A stretch of DNA of 55,564 bases. Origin: Opitutus sp. GAS368 (lineage in GTDB: Bacteria; Verrucomicrobiota; Verrucomicrobiia; Opitutales; UBA953). A program made the position numbers and the translations under genes. Positions 23,430 through 32,610 of this stretch are shown here, in pieces (within the stretch, counting starts at the first letter, position 1; the number at the start of each line of letters is the position of its first letter). Location of the stretch: contig CAMCWL010000003.1 in the NCBI GenBank assembly GCA_945882655.1, positions 1 to 55,564 on the forward strand, given 5' to 3'. The notes under the pieces were generated by a model that had not been told where the DNA came from, did not search any database, and saw only the letters and a list, made by a program, of their open reading frames with translations.

Positions 23430-26153
23430 TTAGGCGGTAAAGGCCTGCTTCACCATGTCGGCCTGCTCGATCTTGTGGACCGCGAGAGAGCCGACCGCCG
23501 GGGAGGCCGCCGCATCGCGACCGGCATAAGCAGGGCGGATGCCGAGGGTAGACTCAATGAGGTCGGCCACAAAGGACCAGCCGCCCATATTCTTAGGTTC
23601 GTCTTGGACCCACACGACCTTCTTGGGCGAACCCAGCGAAGCGTGGACCTTGGCGAGCGTTTCGCCGTCGAAGGGGTAGAACTGTTCGAGTCGCACGATG
23701 CTCGTCGCCGTGTCCTTGCGGGCGGCGCGTTCGGCGTCGAGTTCGTAGAAGACCTTGCCGGAGCAAAGAATAAGACGTTCCGTCTTTGCGGCGGGCGTGG
23801 CGTCGGCGAGCACGGATTGGAAGCGCCCCTTGGTAAGGTCGTTCAGCGTGCTGACGCATCCCTTGTGGCGGAGCAAACTCTTCGGCGTCATGACGACGAG
23901 CGGCTTGCGATGTTCGGACTTCACCTGACGTCGCAGCGCGTGGAAAAGTTGGGCTGGGGTCGAAGGCTGGATGACCTGTAGGTTATTTTCGGCGCAGAGC
24001 TGCAGGAAGCGTTCGAGGCGAGCGGAGGAGTGCTCGGGTCCCTGGCCTTCGTAGCCGTGGGGGAGGAGCATGACGAGGCCGCTGGTCTGTCCCCATTTCG
24101 ACTCCGCAGACGCGATGAACTGGTCGATCATGATCTGCGCACCGTTGGCGAAGTCGCCGAACTGGGCTTCCCAAATCACGAGCGAGTCAGGAGCTTCGAG
24201 TGAGTAGCCGTAGTCGAAGCCGAGCACGGCGTATTCGGAGAGTGACGAGTTAACGAGTTCGACTTCGGCACCGGCGATGGAACCGAGCGGGCAGTATTCG
24301 GCGTCGTTCGAAGGGTCGTGGAGTACGGCGTGGCGGTGCGAGAAGGTGCCGCGTTCGCAATCCTGTCCGGAGATGCGGACTGGGTAGCCTTCGGCGAGCA
24401 GAGAGGCGAAGGCGAGGCCTTCACCGAGGCTCCAATCGAAGTTGAGGCCGGATTTGTAAGCCTCGGCCTTAGTGTCGAGCAAGCGCTTGATCTTAGGGTT
24501 CGGGGAAAAGTCGGGAGGCATCTGCCAGAGCACCGGCGCGACCTTATCGAGAAGTTCCTGCGGGGCGGAGGTGTCGATGTTATGTTCGTAAGGGGAGCGG
24601 AACGGACGCACGCCGACGGGATTCTTTTTACGTTCCTCAATTTCAACGGCGAGGGCGGCCTGAGCACGCTCTTGGGCCGCGTTGAGCATGATGTCGAACT
24701 CGTTGCGTAGCGCGATGAGTTCGCCGTCCGGAGCCGAGCCGGATTCAGTGAGACGTGAAGCGTAGAGCTCAGCGACGGAGGAGTGGAGCGAGATTTCGCG
24801 ATAGAGTACCGGCTGGGTGAAGGCGGGTTCGTCGGTCTCGTTGTGGCCGTAGCGGCGATAGCAGACGATATCGACAACGGCGTCGGCACCGAACTTCTGA
24901 CGATATTCTAGGGCAATCTCGGTGGCGAGGACGACCGCATCAGGGTCGTCACCGTTGGCGTGGAGAATGGGAGATTCGGTGAACTTAGCGATCTCGGTGC
25001 AATGACGGCCAGTGCGGCACTCGTCAGGGTTGGTGGTGAAGCCGACCTGATTATTGGTGACGATATGCAGCGTGCCACCGACCTGGTAGCCTTTGAGTTC
25101 GGCCAAGTTGAGCGTCTCCATGACGACGCCTTGACCGGCGAAAGCAGAGTCGCCGTGCAGGAGGATGGGCAGGGCTTTCGAGCGATCCCCGCCGCCTTGC
25201 ACGTCGATGAGTGCACGGGTACGTCCGAGGACGACCGGGTTGACGGCTTCGAGGTGGCTGGGGTTGTAGGCTAGCGTGATACTGACTTCCTTGCCGTCGA
25301 CGACGCGGGCGCCGGCGTAGCCGAGGTGATACTTCACGTCGCCATCGCCGTGGGTGGTGTCGGGGACGTGGTTTTCGGAGAAGGCGCCAAAGAGGGCTTC
25401 GGCCTTCTTGCCGCAGATATTGACCAGGACGTTAAGGCGGCCGCGGTGGGCCATGCCGATGACGAGATCCGTCACGCCGTAGCCTGGCGCTAGATGGATG
25501 ACCTGATCGAGCGCGGACAGCATGACTTCGCCGCCTTCGACGGAGAAGCGCTTAGCGCCGACGAAAGTCTTGTGTAGGAATCGTTCGAACTGCTCGGCTT
25601 GGACGATTGAGCGGAGGAAGCGACGTCGGGCCGCGGCGTCATAGGTCGGACGGAGGCCGGAGGACTCGATGCGTTCTTGGAGCCAGCGACGGCGCTCGCC
25701 GTCTTGAACGTGGGTATACTCGACGCCGATGGGTGAGCAGTAGATGGACTTTAACTGTGCGACGATTTCGCCCAAGGGGAGCATCTTACCGCCGAGGAAA
25801 TCGCCGGTATGGAAGACGCGGTCGGCCGGGATGCTGTCGAGGCCGAGGGCCTTGTCGGAGAGTTCGAAGTGGGGCGTAGGTTCGGCGAGAGGGTTGAGGC
25901 GGGCCTGCTGGTGGCCAAGCGTCCGGTAGGCGTTGATAGCGGCGAGGACCTTCCACTGGGCGGCGGCGTCGACGCCTCCGGCGGCGGGCGCAGCGCCTTT
26001 GGCTGGCTTGGGCGGTAGGCTCATGCCGAGCTCGAAGCCCTCAAAGAAGGCGCGCCATTCCGCGTCCACGGAAGAAGGGTCCTTGGACCACTGTTCGTGA
26101 TAAGAGGATACGAGATCCGCGTTCCAGCGGGTTCCGACGCTAAGATGTTTCAT
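23430..26153 (-). CDS. sucA: 2-oxoglutarate dehydrogenase E1
   Basis: A 907-residue thiamine-diphosphate enzyme of the homodimeric E1o type. The N-terminal segment (WSKDPSSVDAEWRAFF) is the E2-binding region typical of this family. The substrate and ThDP region includes MAHRGRLNVL, GDGDVKYHLGYAG and SHLEAVNPVV, and the metal site follows in GDSAFAGQG. The C-terminal transketolase-like part has PHGYEGQGPEHSSARLER. It decarboxylates 2-oxoglutarate and passes the succinyl group to SucB. A 138-nt gap separates it from sucB; it contains a weak inverted repeat (23355-23360/23373-23378) but no clear terminator. Confidence 0.96.
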   Translation of the reverse strand: MKHLSVGTRWNADLVSSYHEQWSKDPSSVDAEWRAFFEGFELGMSLPPKPAKGAAPAAGGVDAAAQWKVLAAINAYRTLGHQQARLNPLAEPTPHFELSDKALGLDSIPADRVFHTGDFLGGKMLPLGEIVAQLKSIYCSPIGVEYTHVQDGERRRWLQERIESSGLRPTYDAAARRRFLRSIVQAEQFERFLHKTFVGAKRFSVEGGEVMLSALDQVIHLAPGYGVTDLVIGMAHRGRLNVLVNICGKKAEALFGAFSENHVPDTTHGDGDVKYHLGYAGARVVDGKEVSITLAYNPSHLEAVNPVVLGRTRALIDVQGGGDRSKALPILLHGDSAFAGQGVVMETLNLAELKGYQVGGTLHIVTNNQVGFTTNPDECRTGRHCTEIAKFTESPILHANGDDPDAVVLATEIALEYRQKFGADAVVDIVCYRRYGHNETDEPAFTQPVLYREISLHSSVAELYASRLTESGSAPDGELIALRNEFDIMLNAAQERAQAALAVEIEERKKNPVGVRPFRSPYEHNIDTSAPQELLDKVAPVLWQMPPDFSPNPKIKRLLDTKAEAYKSGLNFDWSLGEGLAFASLLAEGYPVRISGQDCERGTFSHRHAVLHDPSNDAEYCPLGSIAGAEVELVNSSLSEYAVLGFDYGYSLEAPDSLVIWEAQFGDFANGAQIMIDQFIASAESKWGQTSGLVMLLPHGYEGQGPEHSSARLERFLQLCAENNLQVIQPSTPAQLFHALRRQVKSEHRKPLVVMTPKSLLRHKGCVSTLNDLTKGRFQSVLADATPAAKTERLILCSGKVFYELDAERAARKDTATSIVRLEQFYPFDGETLAKVHASLGSPKKVVWVQDEPKNMGGWSFVADLIESTLGIRPAYAGRDAAASPAVGSLAVHKIEQADMVKQAFTA

Positions 26154-26178
26154 TTCTTTGCCTGTAAAAGGGACTTAA

Positions 26179-26208
26179 ATCCTAGACGCTTGGGCCCGTG
26201 CATCACAA
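26179..26208 (-). promoter_or_regulatory. Candidate promoter for sucA
   Basis: On the minus strand TTGTGA (26208-26203) and TAGGAT (26184-26179) are separated by 18 nt. Each matches four of six consensus bases. Transcription would start near 26172 and give a leader of about 20 nt. This is a weak match in the divergent region 26154-26306, which otherwise shows nothing I can name. Confidence 0.3.
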
Positions 26209-26306
26209 GCCAAGACCCAGTCGAAACCAGACCGGCCCCTGCTTAAAATTGGCAGAGTTTGGGGGTTGTAAGAGGAATTCGGGGCAGGTTTAATTCGGGT
26301 CCGTCG

Positions 26307-28826
26307 ATGTCGTCCCCACGTCCGGCCAATCGCTCCTACTCCACGGAAGCCCTGGAGCGGTGGTTTGTGTCTCTTCCGGAAGAGTGGGAGTCCGCCTTCA
26401 AGGAGGCCGACCTCGTCGAAGGCCGCCGACTTTATACCGAAGGTTTGGTCAGACAGATCGAACTCAAGCCCGAGAACGCCGAAGCCGTCACGCGGACCGA
26501 GACGCAGACCGTCCGGGCGGTGATCGAGATTAACGGCGCGAAGCTTGAGTGGCGCACCTCCTTGCCCGAAGAAGAGAACGGCGCACCTTTCGCCGTGGCT
26601 TCGATCTATGAGATCGAAGAACTGATTGCGGACGAGATCCCGGCTATCGACGAGTCCGCTGCGGCGGCTGCGCCTGAGGCGCCCAAGGAGCCCGAACGCA
26701 AGGACGCCAACTCCCGTACCTCGCTGAAGCTGCAGGTGTCCTTTGATTTATCTTCCGACGGGCTCAAGATTTCTGCCGCCTGGACAGGGCGGGGTGGGCA
26801 TTCCTGGAATTGCTTCGGCCCGGGGGCTATCCCGGGAGATGAGCTTTCCGACGAGCAGCGTCAGACCCTTTTCCGTTTCAACACCGTCGCGCACCGGGCC
26901 GGCTTCGTCTACAGCAAGGCTACCGGAGCCTGGGCCATCGATAACATCGGCCGCATCGAACGGTTTGTCCGCGAGGAACTCAACGACTGGCGAAAGCGCT
27001 TCAAGCTCATCGGCGAGGAGGCCCTCAATATCTTCCGCAATGAACAGCTCCAGGTTGCGGTCGACGCCGAGGCGGAGTCCGCTGCCGACGGCAGGTCTTT
27101 CAAGCTGAATTGGCGCCTCAAGGCCGGTGGGCATCGCCTTCTGGCTGATGAGCAGAAGTTGCTCCTCAAGGCCGGCGGTCGTCCGGTGATCCTCCCTGGT
27201 AAGGGTGTCGTTGCGTACAATGCCGCGGTCGCTGATTTCTCCGAAGACTGGCGCGCCAAGGATGGCGAAGTCCCCCGCTACCTGCTGCTATCGTTGTTCG
27301 ATCACGCCGCAGTCGGCGCCCTGAAACTCAACGACGACCTTAAGGCCTGGAAGGATAAGCTCCTCCAGGAGCCGATGCCGCCCGATAGTCTCCCTGCCCA
27401 CCTCCGTCCTTATCAGGCGAAGGGCGTCGCCTGGCTGGGTCGACTCTGTGAACTTGGTTCCCATCCGTTACTCGCCGATGAGATGGGCCTTGGTAAGACC
27501 GTCCAGGTCCTCGCCTTACTCGCTTCGCGCCCGGTTGGCGAACGTTCCATCATTGTCTGCCCGGCCAGCGTCATCCCGGTGTGGCTCGGCGAGATTAAGC
27601 GCTTTCATCCGGAGATGAGCGCGGGTGCGGCGGTGCTTACAGCCGACGAGGACTTCGACACGAATCCCTCGGCCAAGCTTTGGATCTCCAGCTACACCCA
27701 GTTGCGTCGCCATGCCGACCTGCTGGCCAAGACCCGCTTCGGTTACGCGGTGCTCGACGAAGCTCAGGCGATCAAGAATCCCGAATCCAAGACGACGCAG
27801 ACCTGCGTTTCGTTACAGGCCGATCATCGTATTGCGATCACCGGTACACCGCTAGAGAACCGTCCGACGGACCTGTGGACGATTTTCCGCTTCCTGATGC
27901 CGGGCTTGCTCGGGAAGCGTGCCAACTTCGAGCGTCAAATGCTGCGCGATCCTTCGATCGCGCTCGGCAAAGTCCGCCGACAGGTCTCTCCTTTCATCCT
28001 GCGGCGTCTCAAACGCCATGTCGCGGCGGACATCCCGCCGAAGATGGAGGTCGTCCTGCCTTGCCCGCTCACCCACGAACAGCGTGCGCTCTACCAGCAT
28101 CTCACCCAGGGCAGCGGCCTTTCGGGCGAACTCGCTTCGCTGTTGTCGAAGGATGCGACCTCGGTGCTCACGCTCCTCATGCGTCTCCGCCAGGTCTGTT
28201 GCGACCCCGGTCTGCTGCCGGAGAATTCGCATTGCCCGTCGGCCCATTCGGGTAAGGTCACGTTGCTGGTCTCCAAGCTTTCCGAAATCGCGGCCAACGG
28301 TTCCAAGGCCGTTGTCTTCTCGCAGTTCGTCTCGCTCATCGAGCGTGTAAAGTCTGCGCTGGCCCGCGATCTGCCTTCGTTACCCATCTACGAACTCACT
28401 GGCGAGACCAAGGATCGTTCAGCCCCGGTCGAGCAGTTCAAGGAGACCAAGGGGCCGGCCTTGTTCCTCGCCTCGCTCAAGGCTGGCGGCACGGGCATCA
28501 CGCTCAATACCGCCGAATACGTCTTCCTGATGGACCCGTGGTGGAATCCCGCCGTCGAGGCCCAGGCCGTCGATCGCGTCCACCGCATCGGCCAGAAGAA
28601 CCCTGTCCTGATTTATCGCATGATTGCTCCGGGCACGGTCGAGGAGCGGATCGAAGAGCTCAAGCAGGAGAAGCGAGAGCTGTTCTCCACCGTCGTGGGC
28701 GACATCCCGGACATGACCGACTGGACGCGCCACTTCACCTCCTTGGACGCGCTCATTCGTCTCAGCGATTCGCCAGCCGCGGCGGCTTCCGCCGAAGCGG
28801 CGCCGGAACGCGACGCCGAAGGCTGA
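26307..28826 (+). CDS. SNF2-family helicase-like ATPase
   Basis: An 839-residue protein. The N-terminal part (about 10-110) has the layout of a SWIM domain but no Cys/His set, followed by a long middle region (about 140-370). The ATPase core has Walker A in DEMGLGKTVQ near residue 392, DEAQ near 482, and the C-terminal helicase half with FLMDPWWNPAVEAQAVDRVHRIGQ. SNF2 proteins translocate on DNA and remodel protein-DNA complexes; bacterial ones are linked to transcription recycling or DNA repair. I chose ATG 26307; an in-frame TTG at 26259 would add 16 residues. Its stop abuts the rimO stop. It is a single-gene unit divergent from sucA. Confidence 0.9.
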   Translation: MSSPRPANRSYSTEALERWFVSLPEEWESAFKEADLVEGRRLYTEGLVRQIELKPENAEAVTRTETQTVRAVIEINGAKLEWRTSLPEEENGAPFAVASIYEIEELIADEIPAIDESAAAAAPEAPKEPERKDANSRTSLKLQVSFDLSSDGLKISAAWTGRGGHSWNCFGPGAIPGDELSDEQRQTLFRFNTVAHRAGFVYSKATGAWAIDNIGRIERFVREELNDWRKRFKLIGEEALNIFRNEQLQVAVDAEAESAADGRSFKLNWRLKAGGHRLLADEQKLLLKAGGRPVILPGKGVVAYNAAVADFSEDWRAKDGEVPRYLLLSLFDHAAVGALKLNDDLKAWKDKLLQEPMPPDSLPAHLRPYQAKGVAWLGRLCELGSHPLLADEMGLGKTVQVLALLASRPVGERSIIVCPASVIPVWLGEIKRFHPEMSAGAAVLTADEDFDTNPSAKLWISSYTQLRRHADLLAKTRFGYAVLDEAQAIKNPESKTTQTCVSLQADHRIAITGTPLENRPTDLWTIFRFLMPGLLGKRANFERQMLRDPSIALGKVRRQVSPFILRRLKRHVAADIPPKMEVVLPCPLTHEQRALYQHLTQGSGLSGELASLLSKDATSVLTLLMRLRQVCCDPGLLPENSHCPSAHSGKVTLLVSKLSEIAANGSKAVVFSQFVSLIERVKSALARDLPSLPIYELTGETKDRSAPVEQFKETKGPALFLASLKAGGTGITLNTAEYVFLMDPWWNPAVEAQAVDRVHRIGQKNPVLIYRMIAPGTVEERIEELKQEKRELFSTVVGDIPDMTDWTRHFTSLDALIRLSDSPAAAASAEAAPERDAEG

Positions 28827-30206
28827 TTACTTGGCGATCAGGTCGTATTCCTCGGCGCCGGTCACGATCACCTCGGCGAATTCGCCGATGGGGAGTTTCT
28901 TAGGCACCTTGACGACACCATCGATCTCCATGGCGTCACCGACGCTGCGGGCGATGCCCGGGCTTTCGACGAGGACACGGAGCTTGCGACCCACGAAGGC
29001 TTCGCCGCGCTGCTTGGAAAGACGCTGGAGGAGGATCATGGCCCGGGCATAGCGATCGGCCTTCACCTCATCGGTGAGATGGCCTTCCATCTTGGCGCCC
29101 TTGGTGCCTTCTTCCTTCGAGTACTTGAATACGCCGACGCGGTCGAACTTGGTCTGTTCGAGGAAGGCGAGGAGTTCGGTGAAGTCTTCTTCGGTCTCGC
29201 CGGGGAAGCCGACGATGAAGGTGGTGCGGATGACGAGATCCGGGATGCCTGCACGCATGCGGGCGATCAGGTCGCGGATATAGGCGCCATCGGTCTCACG
29301 CTGCATCGCACCGAGCATCTTGTCGGAGACGTGCTGGAGAGGGATGTCGACGTAGCGTACCACGTGTTTGGACTGGCCGATCGTCTCGATGAGCTCGTCG
29401 CTCCAGTGAGCCGGGTGCGTGTAGAGCAGGCGGATCCAGAAGTCGCCTTCGATCTGGTCAAGCTCGCGGAGAAGCGAGGCGAGGGATTCGCCCTTGGAGG
29501 AGTCGACCTTGCTGCGCGGGTTTGGGCGGGCCTCGGTCCAGCGATCCATGCCGAAATAGGTCGTGTCCTGGGAGATCAGATTGATCTCCTTCACGCCTTC
29601 GGAGACGAGCTGACGAGCTTCCTTGACGACGGATTCGACCGTGCGGCTGCGATGGCGTCCGCGAATACGCGGGATGATGCAGAAAGTGCAGGGGTGATTG
29701 CAGCCTTCGGCGATCTTGATGTAGGCCGAATGGCGCGGCGTCAGACGGAAGCGAGGGGTGTCAAAGTCCGGGATGAAGGTGGTCGTCTTGGCGAGGAACT
29801 CGGTCATGCCGGCTTCGCCGCCCATGACTTTATGAATGACCGGAACGATGTTCGTGACCTGGTCCAGACCGATAAACGCGTCGACCTTCGGCAGTTCGAC
29901 GCGGCCTTTAGCACCTTCGACGACGGGTAGGGCGCCTTGGTAGCGCTGGGACATGCAACCGGCGACGATGAGCTTCTGGCCTTTCTTGCGGGCGGTGGCC
30001 TTGCCGTCGCTCATCTCATAGATGGCTTCGAGGGCTTCGTGCTTCGAGGCATCGATGAAGGAGCAGGTGTTGACGATGACCACGTCGGCTTCCGAAGCGT
30101 CGGCGGTCATAGACATGCCGGCCTTGGCGAGGTGACCGATCATGATCTCGGAATCGATCAGGTTCTTGGCGCAGCCAAGGGAGACGAGGCCTACTTTTAC
30201 GGACAT
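28827..30206 (-). CDS. rimO: Ribosomal protein S12 methylthiotransferase
   Basis: A 459-residue radical-SAM methylthiotransferase. The N-terminal UPF0004 domain begins with VGLVSLGCAKNLIDSE, which is distinctive for RimO over MiaB. The radical-SAM cluster ligands are in CNHPCTFC, followed by the conserved GRHRSR. A TRAM domain forms the C-terminus (IDGVVKVPKKLPIGEF). It adds a methylthio group to Asp of ribosomal protein S12. It lies 44 nt after rsmA, and together with trpC these form a minus-strand unit. Confidence 0.95.
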   Translation of the reverse strand: MSVKVGLVSLGCAKNLIDSEIMIGHLAKAGMSMTADASEADVVIVNTCSFIDASKHEALEAIYEMSDGKATARKKGQKLIVAGCMSQRYQGALPVVEGAKGRVELPKVDAFIGLDQVTNIVPVIHKVMGGEAGMTEFLAKTTTFIPDFDTPRFRLTPRHSAYIKIAEGCNHPCTFCIIPRIRGRHRSRTVESVVKEARQLVSEGVKEINLISQDTTYFGMDRWTEARPNPRSKVDSSKGESLASLLRELDQIEGDFWIRLLYTHPAHWSDELIETIGQSKHVVRYVDIPLQHVSDKMLGAMQRETDGAYIRDLIARMRAGIPDLVIRTTFIVGFPGETEEDFTELLAFLEQTKFDRVGVFKYSKEEGTKGAKMEGHLTDEVKADRYARAMILLQRLSKQRGEAFVGRKLRVLVESPGIARSVGDAMEIDGVVKVPKKLPIGEFAEVIVTGAEEYDLIAK

Positions 30207-30250
30207 GGCGGGATAAGGAGCAGAGAAGGGGCGGAAAGCAACCCCAGGCG

Positions 30251-31084
30251 TCAGAGAGTCAGCCAGGCTTCAGCCGGAATCGCCTCCGGACGAGCCAAAC
30301 TGGTCAATCCGTAGCGGGGCAGGTCCGCCAGCCAGGCGGTGACATCCGCTGCGCCCGGGAAGAGTTTCTTGGCGGCGGAGCCAACCTGCTTGCGTCGCTG
30401 GGTGAAGAGCATGCGGGCAACTTCGCGGGCTCGGGGGCTGAGGCGCCTGGCGTCGGGGCGACGACGGAGTACGAGCAGGCACGAGTCGACCTTGGGCGGC
30501 GGGTTGAACGATTGGGCGGGCACCGGGTGCACTTTGACCTTCTCGAAGGCGAGGTGGACCTGGGCGGTGACCGCGGACCAATGCCCCGTGCCGACTTCAG
30601 CGGTGAGACGTTCGGCGGCTTCGCGCTGGAGCATCAGCACCATCATCGACGGGTGAGGTCCGGCGCAGATCGCATCCATCCACGGTGTGGAGATCGCGTA
30701 AGGAAGATTGGCGATGACCTTAAAGGAACCATCGGTCGGGTCGACGAGGCCAGCGCGGGGGAAGTCGACAGCGTCTCCTTCCTTGAGGTGGAAAGTCTTC
30801 GGGAAACGCGGCAGCAAAGATTCCGTCAGATGGAAGTGCATCGTGCGGTCGGCTTCGATTGCGTAGAGGTCGGTGCCTGCGCAGAGTAGGGTACGGGTCA
30901 GCGTGCCTAGCCCGGGGCCGACTTCGAGGACCGTGTCGCCAGCCTTCACTTCGCCGAGCTCGAGCGACTTGCGGACAATATTTCCATCGATCAGGAAGTT
31001 CTGTCCGAGCCACTTCTTGGGCATATGGGAGAGGCGGGCCAGTAGGTCCCGGGTCTCGTTCGGCGAAAGCGGCCCGTCGTTCAT
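30251..31084 (-). CDS. rsmA: 16S rRNA dimethyladenosine transferase
   Basis: A 277-residue KsgA/RsmA enzyme. The entry motif GQNFLIDGNIVRK, the SAM loop VLEVGPGLGTLTR and the catalytic NLPYAIS are all present, as is the C-terminal helical domain with FNPPPKVDSCLL. It dimethylates two adjacent adenines in helix 45 of 16S rRNA during small-subunit assembly. It overlaps trpC by 4 bp and is followed by rimO, another ribosome-modifying gene. Confidence 0.95.
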   Translation of the reverse strand: MNDGPLSPNETRDLLARLSHMPKKWLGQNFLIDGNIVRKSLELGEVKAGDTVLEVGPGLGTLTRTLLCAGTDLYAIEADRTMHFHLTESLLPRFPKTFHLKEGDAVDFPRAGLVDPTDGSFKVIANLPYAISTPWMDAICAGPHPSMMVLMLQREAAERLTAEVGTGHWSAVTAQVHLAFEKVKVHPVPAQSFNPPPKVDSCLLVLRRRPDARRLSPRAREVARMLFTQRRKQVGSAAKKLFPGAADVTAWLADLPRYGLTSLARPEAIPAEAWLTL

Positions 31085-31872
31085 GCGGTTTGCAACGCCT
31101 TCATGAGTGCAGCCGGATTCTGCTCACGCATGAGGGACTCACCAACGAGCAGGGCGTGCGCACCAGCGGCCCGCATACGGGCGGCGTCTTCCGCCGTTTT
31201 GATGCCGCTCTCGGCGACCTTCAGGACGGACTTCGGCATATGCGGGATCACGCGTTCAGCAAAAGATAGGTCGATCTGGAAAGTGGACAGGTTGCGGTTG
31301 TTCACGCCGACCATGTCGGGGTTGTGACGGAGGGCGCGCTCAAGCTCGGCTTCGTCGTGGACTTCGAAGAGCGTGTCCAAGCCAGCGAGCTTGGCCGAAC
31401 GGTGAATCGGAATGATTTCCTCGTCAGTTAGGCCGCGGACGATGATCAGAATGCAGCGGGCGCCGGCTTGGGCCGCTTCAAGTACCTGATAGGGGTGCAC
31501 CATGAAGTCCTTGCGGATGCAGGGAAGGGGGCGATTCCAGGAGGGTTGGTCTTGGACGACTTGGATGAGATCCTTGAGTTCGCCTTTGAAGTATGTCGTT
31601 TCAGTGAGGACCGAGAGGCAATCGGCCCCGGCGGCGGCGTAAGCACGTGCCTGCGTGACGGCGTCCACGCCTTCGCGGATCTGGCCGACGCTGGGCGAGG
31701 CCCGTTTGACTTCCGCGATGACGCTAAGTCGGCCTTGGACCTGCAAGGATTGGCGGAAACCTGGCGTCGACTGCTTGCCGGCGAAGGCCGCCAGCTCGGC
31801 GTCTGTGACCGCTCGGGCGAACGGGGCGATTTCCCGGCGCTTGGCGTCCATGATTTCGGTCAGCTTGTCCAC
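31081..31872 (-). CDS. trpC: Indole-3-glycerol phosphate synthase
   Basis: A 263-residue TIM-barrel enzyme of tryptophan synthesis. Marks include SVLTETTYFKG, RKDFMVHPYQVLEA near residue 115, GVNNRNLSTF, and the closing VAESGI and LVGESLM blocks. It closes the ring of CdRP to form indole-3-glycerol phosphate. I chose GTG 31872 because the protein then starts VDKLTEIMDAKRREI, as in the family. A TTG at 31908 would add 12 residues and has a purine-rich stretch upstream, so the choice is not certain. No other trp gene is near, so the pathway genes are dispersed. Confidence 0.92.
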   Translation of the reverse strand: MDKLTEIMDAKRREIAPFARAVTDAELAAFAGKQSTPGFRQSLQVQGRLSVIAEVKRASPSVGQIREGVDAVTQARAYAAAGADCLSVLTETTYFKGELKDLIQVVQDQPSWNRPLPCIRKDFMVHPYQVLEAAQAGARCILIIVRGLTDEEIIPIHRSAKLAGLDTLFEVHDEAELERALRHNPDMVGVNNRNLSTFQIDLSFAERVIPHMPKSVLKVAESGIKTAEDAARMRAAGAHALLVGESLMREQNPAALMKALQTA

Positions 31873-31948
31873 TGGCCCTAAAGCAAGCGCTCCCGGGGCT
31901 TCTGGCAATCGTTTTGACTCCCTTCCTTCCTGCCTTCTGCATCAGGCC

Positions 31949-32608
31949 ATGCCCGGCATCGACCTTCTGCTTGCGACCACCGCCCGACTCCGCGCTCCCG
32001 ATGGCTGCCCTTGGGACCGAGAGCAGACGCATCGCACTATCTGCGACTGCTTGGTCGAAGAGGTTGCCGAGCTCCTTCAAGCCATCGATTTGAACGACGA
32101 CGCCAATCTCCGCGAGGAACTCGGCGATCTTCTTTTCCACGTGGCCATGCACGCACAGTTAGCGGCTGAGGCAGGTAAGTTTACTTTCGACGACGTCGCC
32201 CGCGAGGTGAACGAAAAGATGGTCCGTCGGCATCCGCATGTCTTTGGCGACGGCGCCAAGCTGGGCACCTCCGATGCGGTCGTGACGCAGTGGGAGCAGA
32301 TCAAGCTCAAGGAAAAGGGCGCCAATAAGCCCACCGTCTTTAAGGAACTCCCCCCTTCGCTGAATGCCATCCTGACCGCCCGGGAAGTTTGGAAGCAAGT
32401 TCGTAAGAAGCAGCTCGACGCGGGAGCGACGGTCGATGTCGCCCAAGTCGAATCGCACTCTCAAGGACTCACCGAGGAAGCCGCCGGCCGGAAACTCTTC
32501 GAGCTGATTGCTGCCTGCCGAGATGCCGGTATTGACCCAGACTCGGCTTTACGTCGGCAGACGACCAAGGTTGTCGCCGAGGCCGAACTGCGCGCCCCTA
32601 AGGGTTGA
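31949..32608 (+). CDS. mazG: Nucleoside triphosphate pyrophosphohydrolase MazG
   Basis: A 219-residue all-alpha NTP pyrophosphatase. The metal-binding helices show EEVAELLQAID and EELGDLLFHVAMHAQLA, the classical ExxE and ExxD pattern, with the entry LRAPDGCPWDREQTH. It hydrolyses NTPs to NMP and PPi and limits aberrant nucleotides. It starts 76 nt from the divergent trpC GTG and has no Shine-Dalgarno sequence. The protease-like gene starts 2 nt later. The length is shorter than E. coli MazG (263) but covers both helical units. Confidence 0.92.
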   Translation: MPGIDLLLATTARLRAPDGCPWDREQTHRTICDCLVEEVAELLQAIDLNDDANLREELGDLLFHVAMHAQLAAEAGKFTFDDVAREVNEKMVRRHPHVFGDGAKLGTSDAVVTQWEQIKLKEKGANKPTVFKELPPSLNAILTAREVWKQVRKKQLDAGATVDVAQVESHSQGLTEEAAGRKLFELIAACRDAGIDPDSALRRQTTKVVAEAELRAPKG

Positions 32609-32610
32609 TC

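Noticed and set aside
31873-31908. TTG start for trpC at 31908
   Set aside because: The added 12 residues have no family resemblance, and the GTG start gives the usual TrpC N-terminus, although the purine-rich bases upstream leave some doubt.
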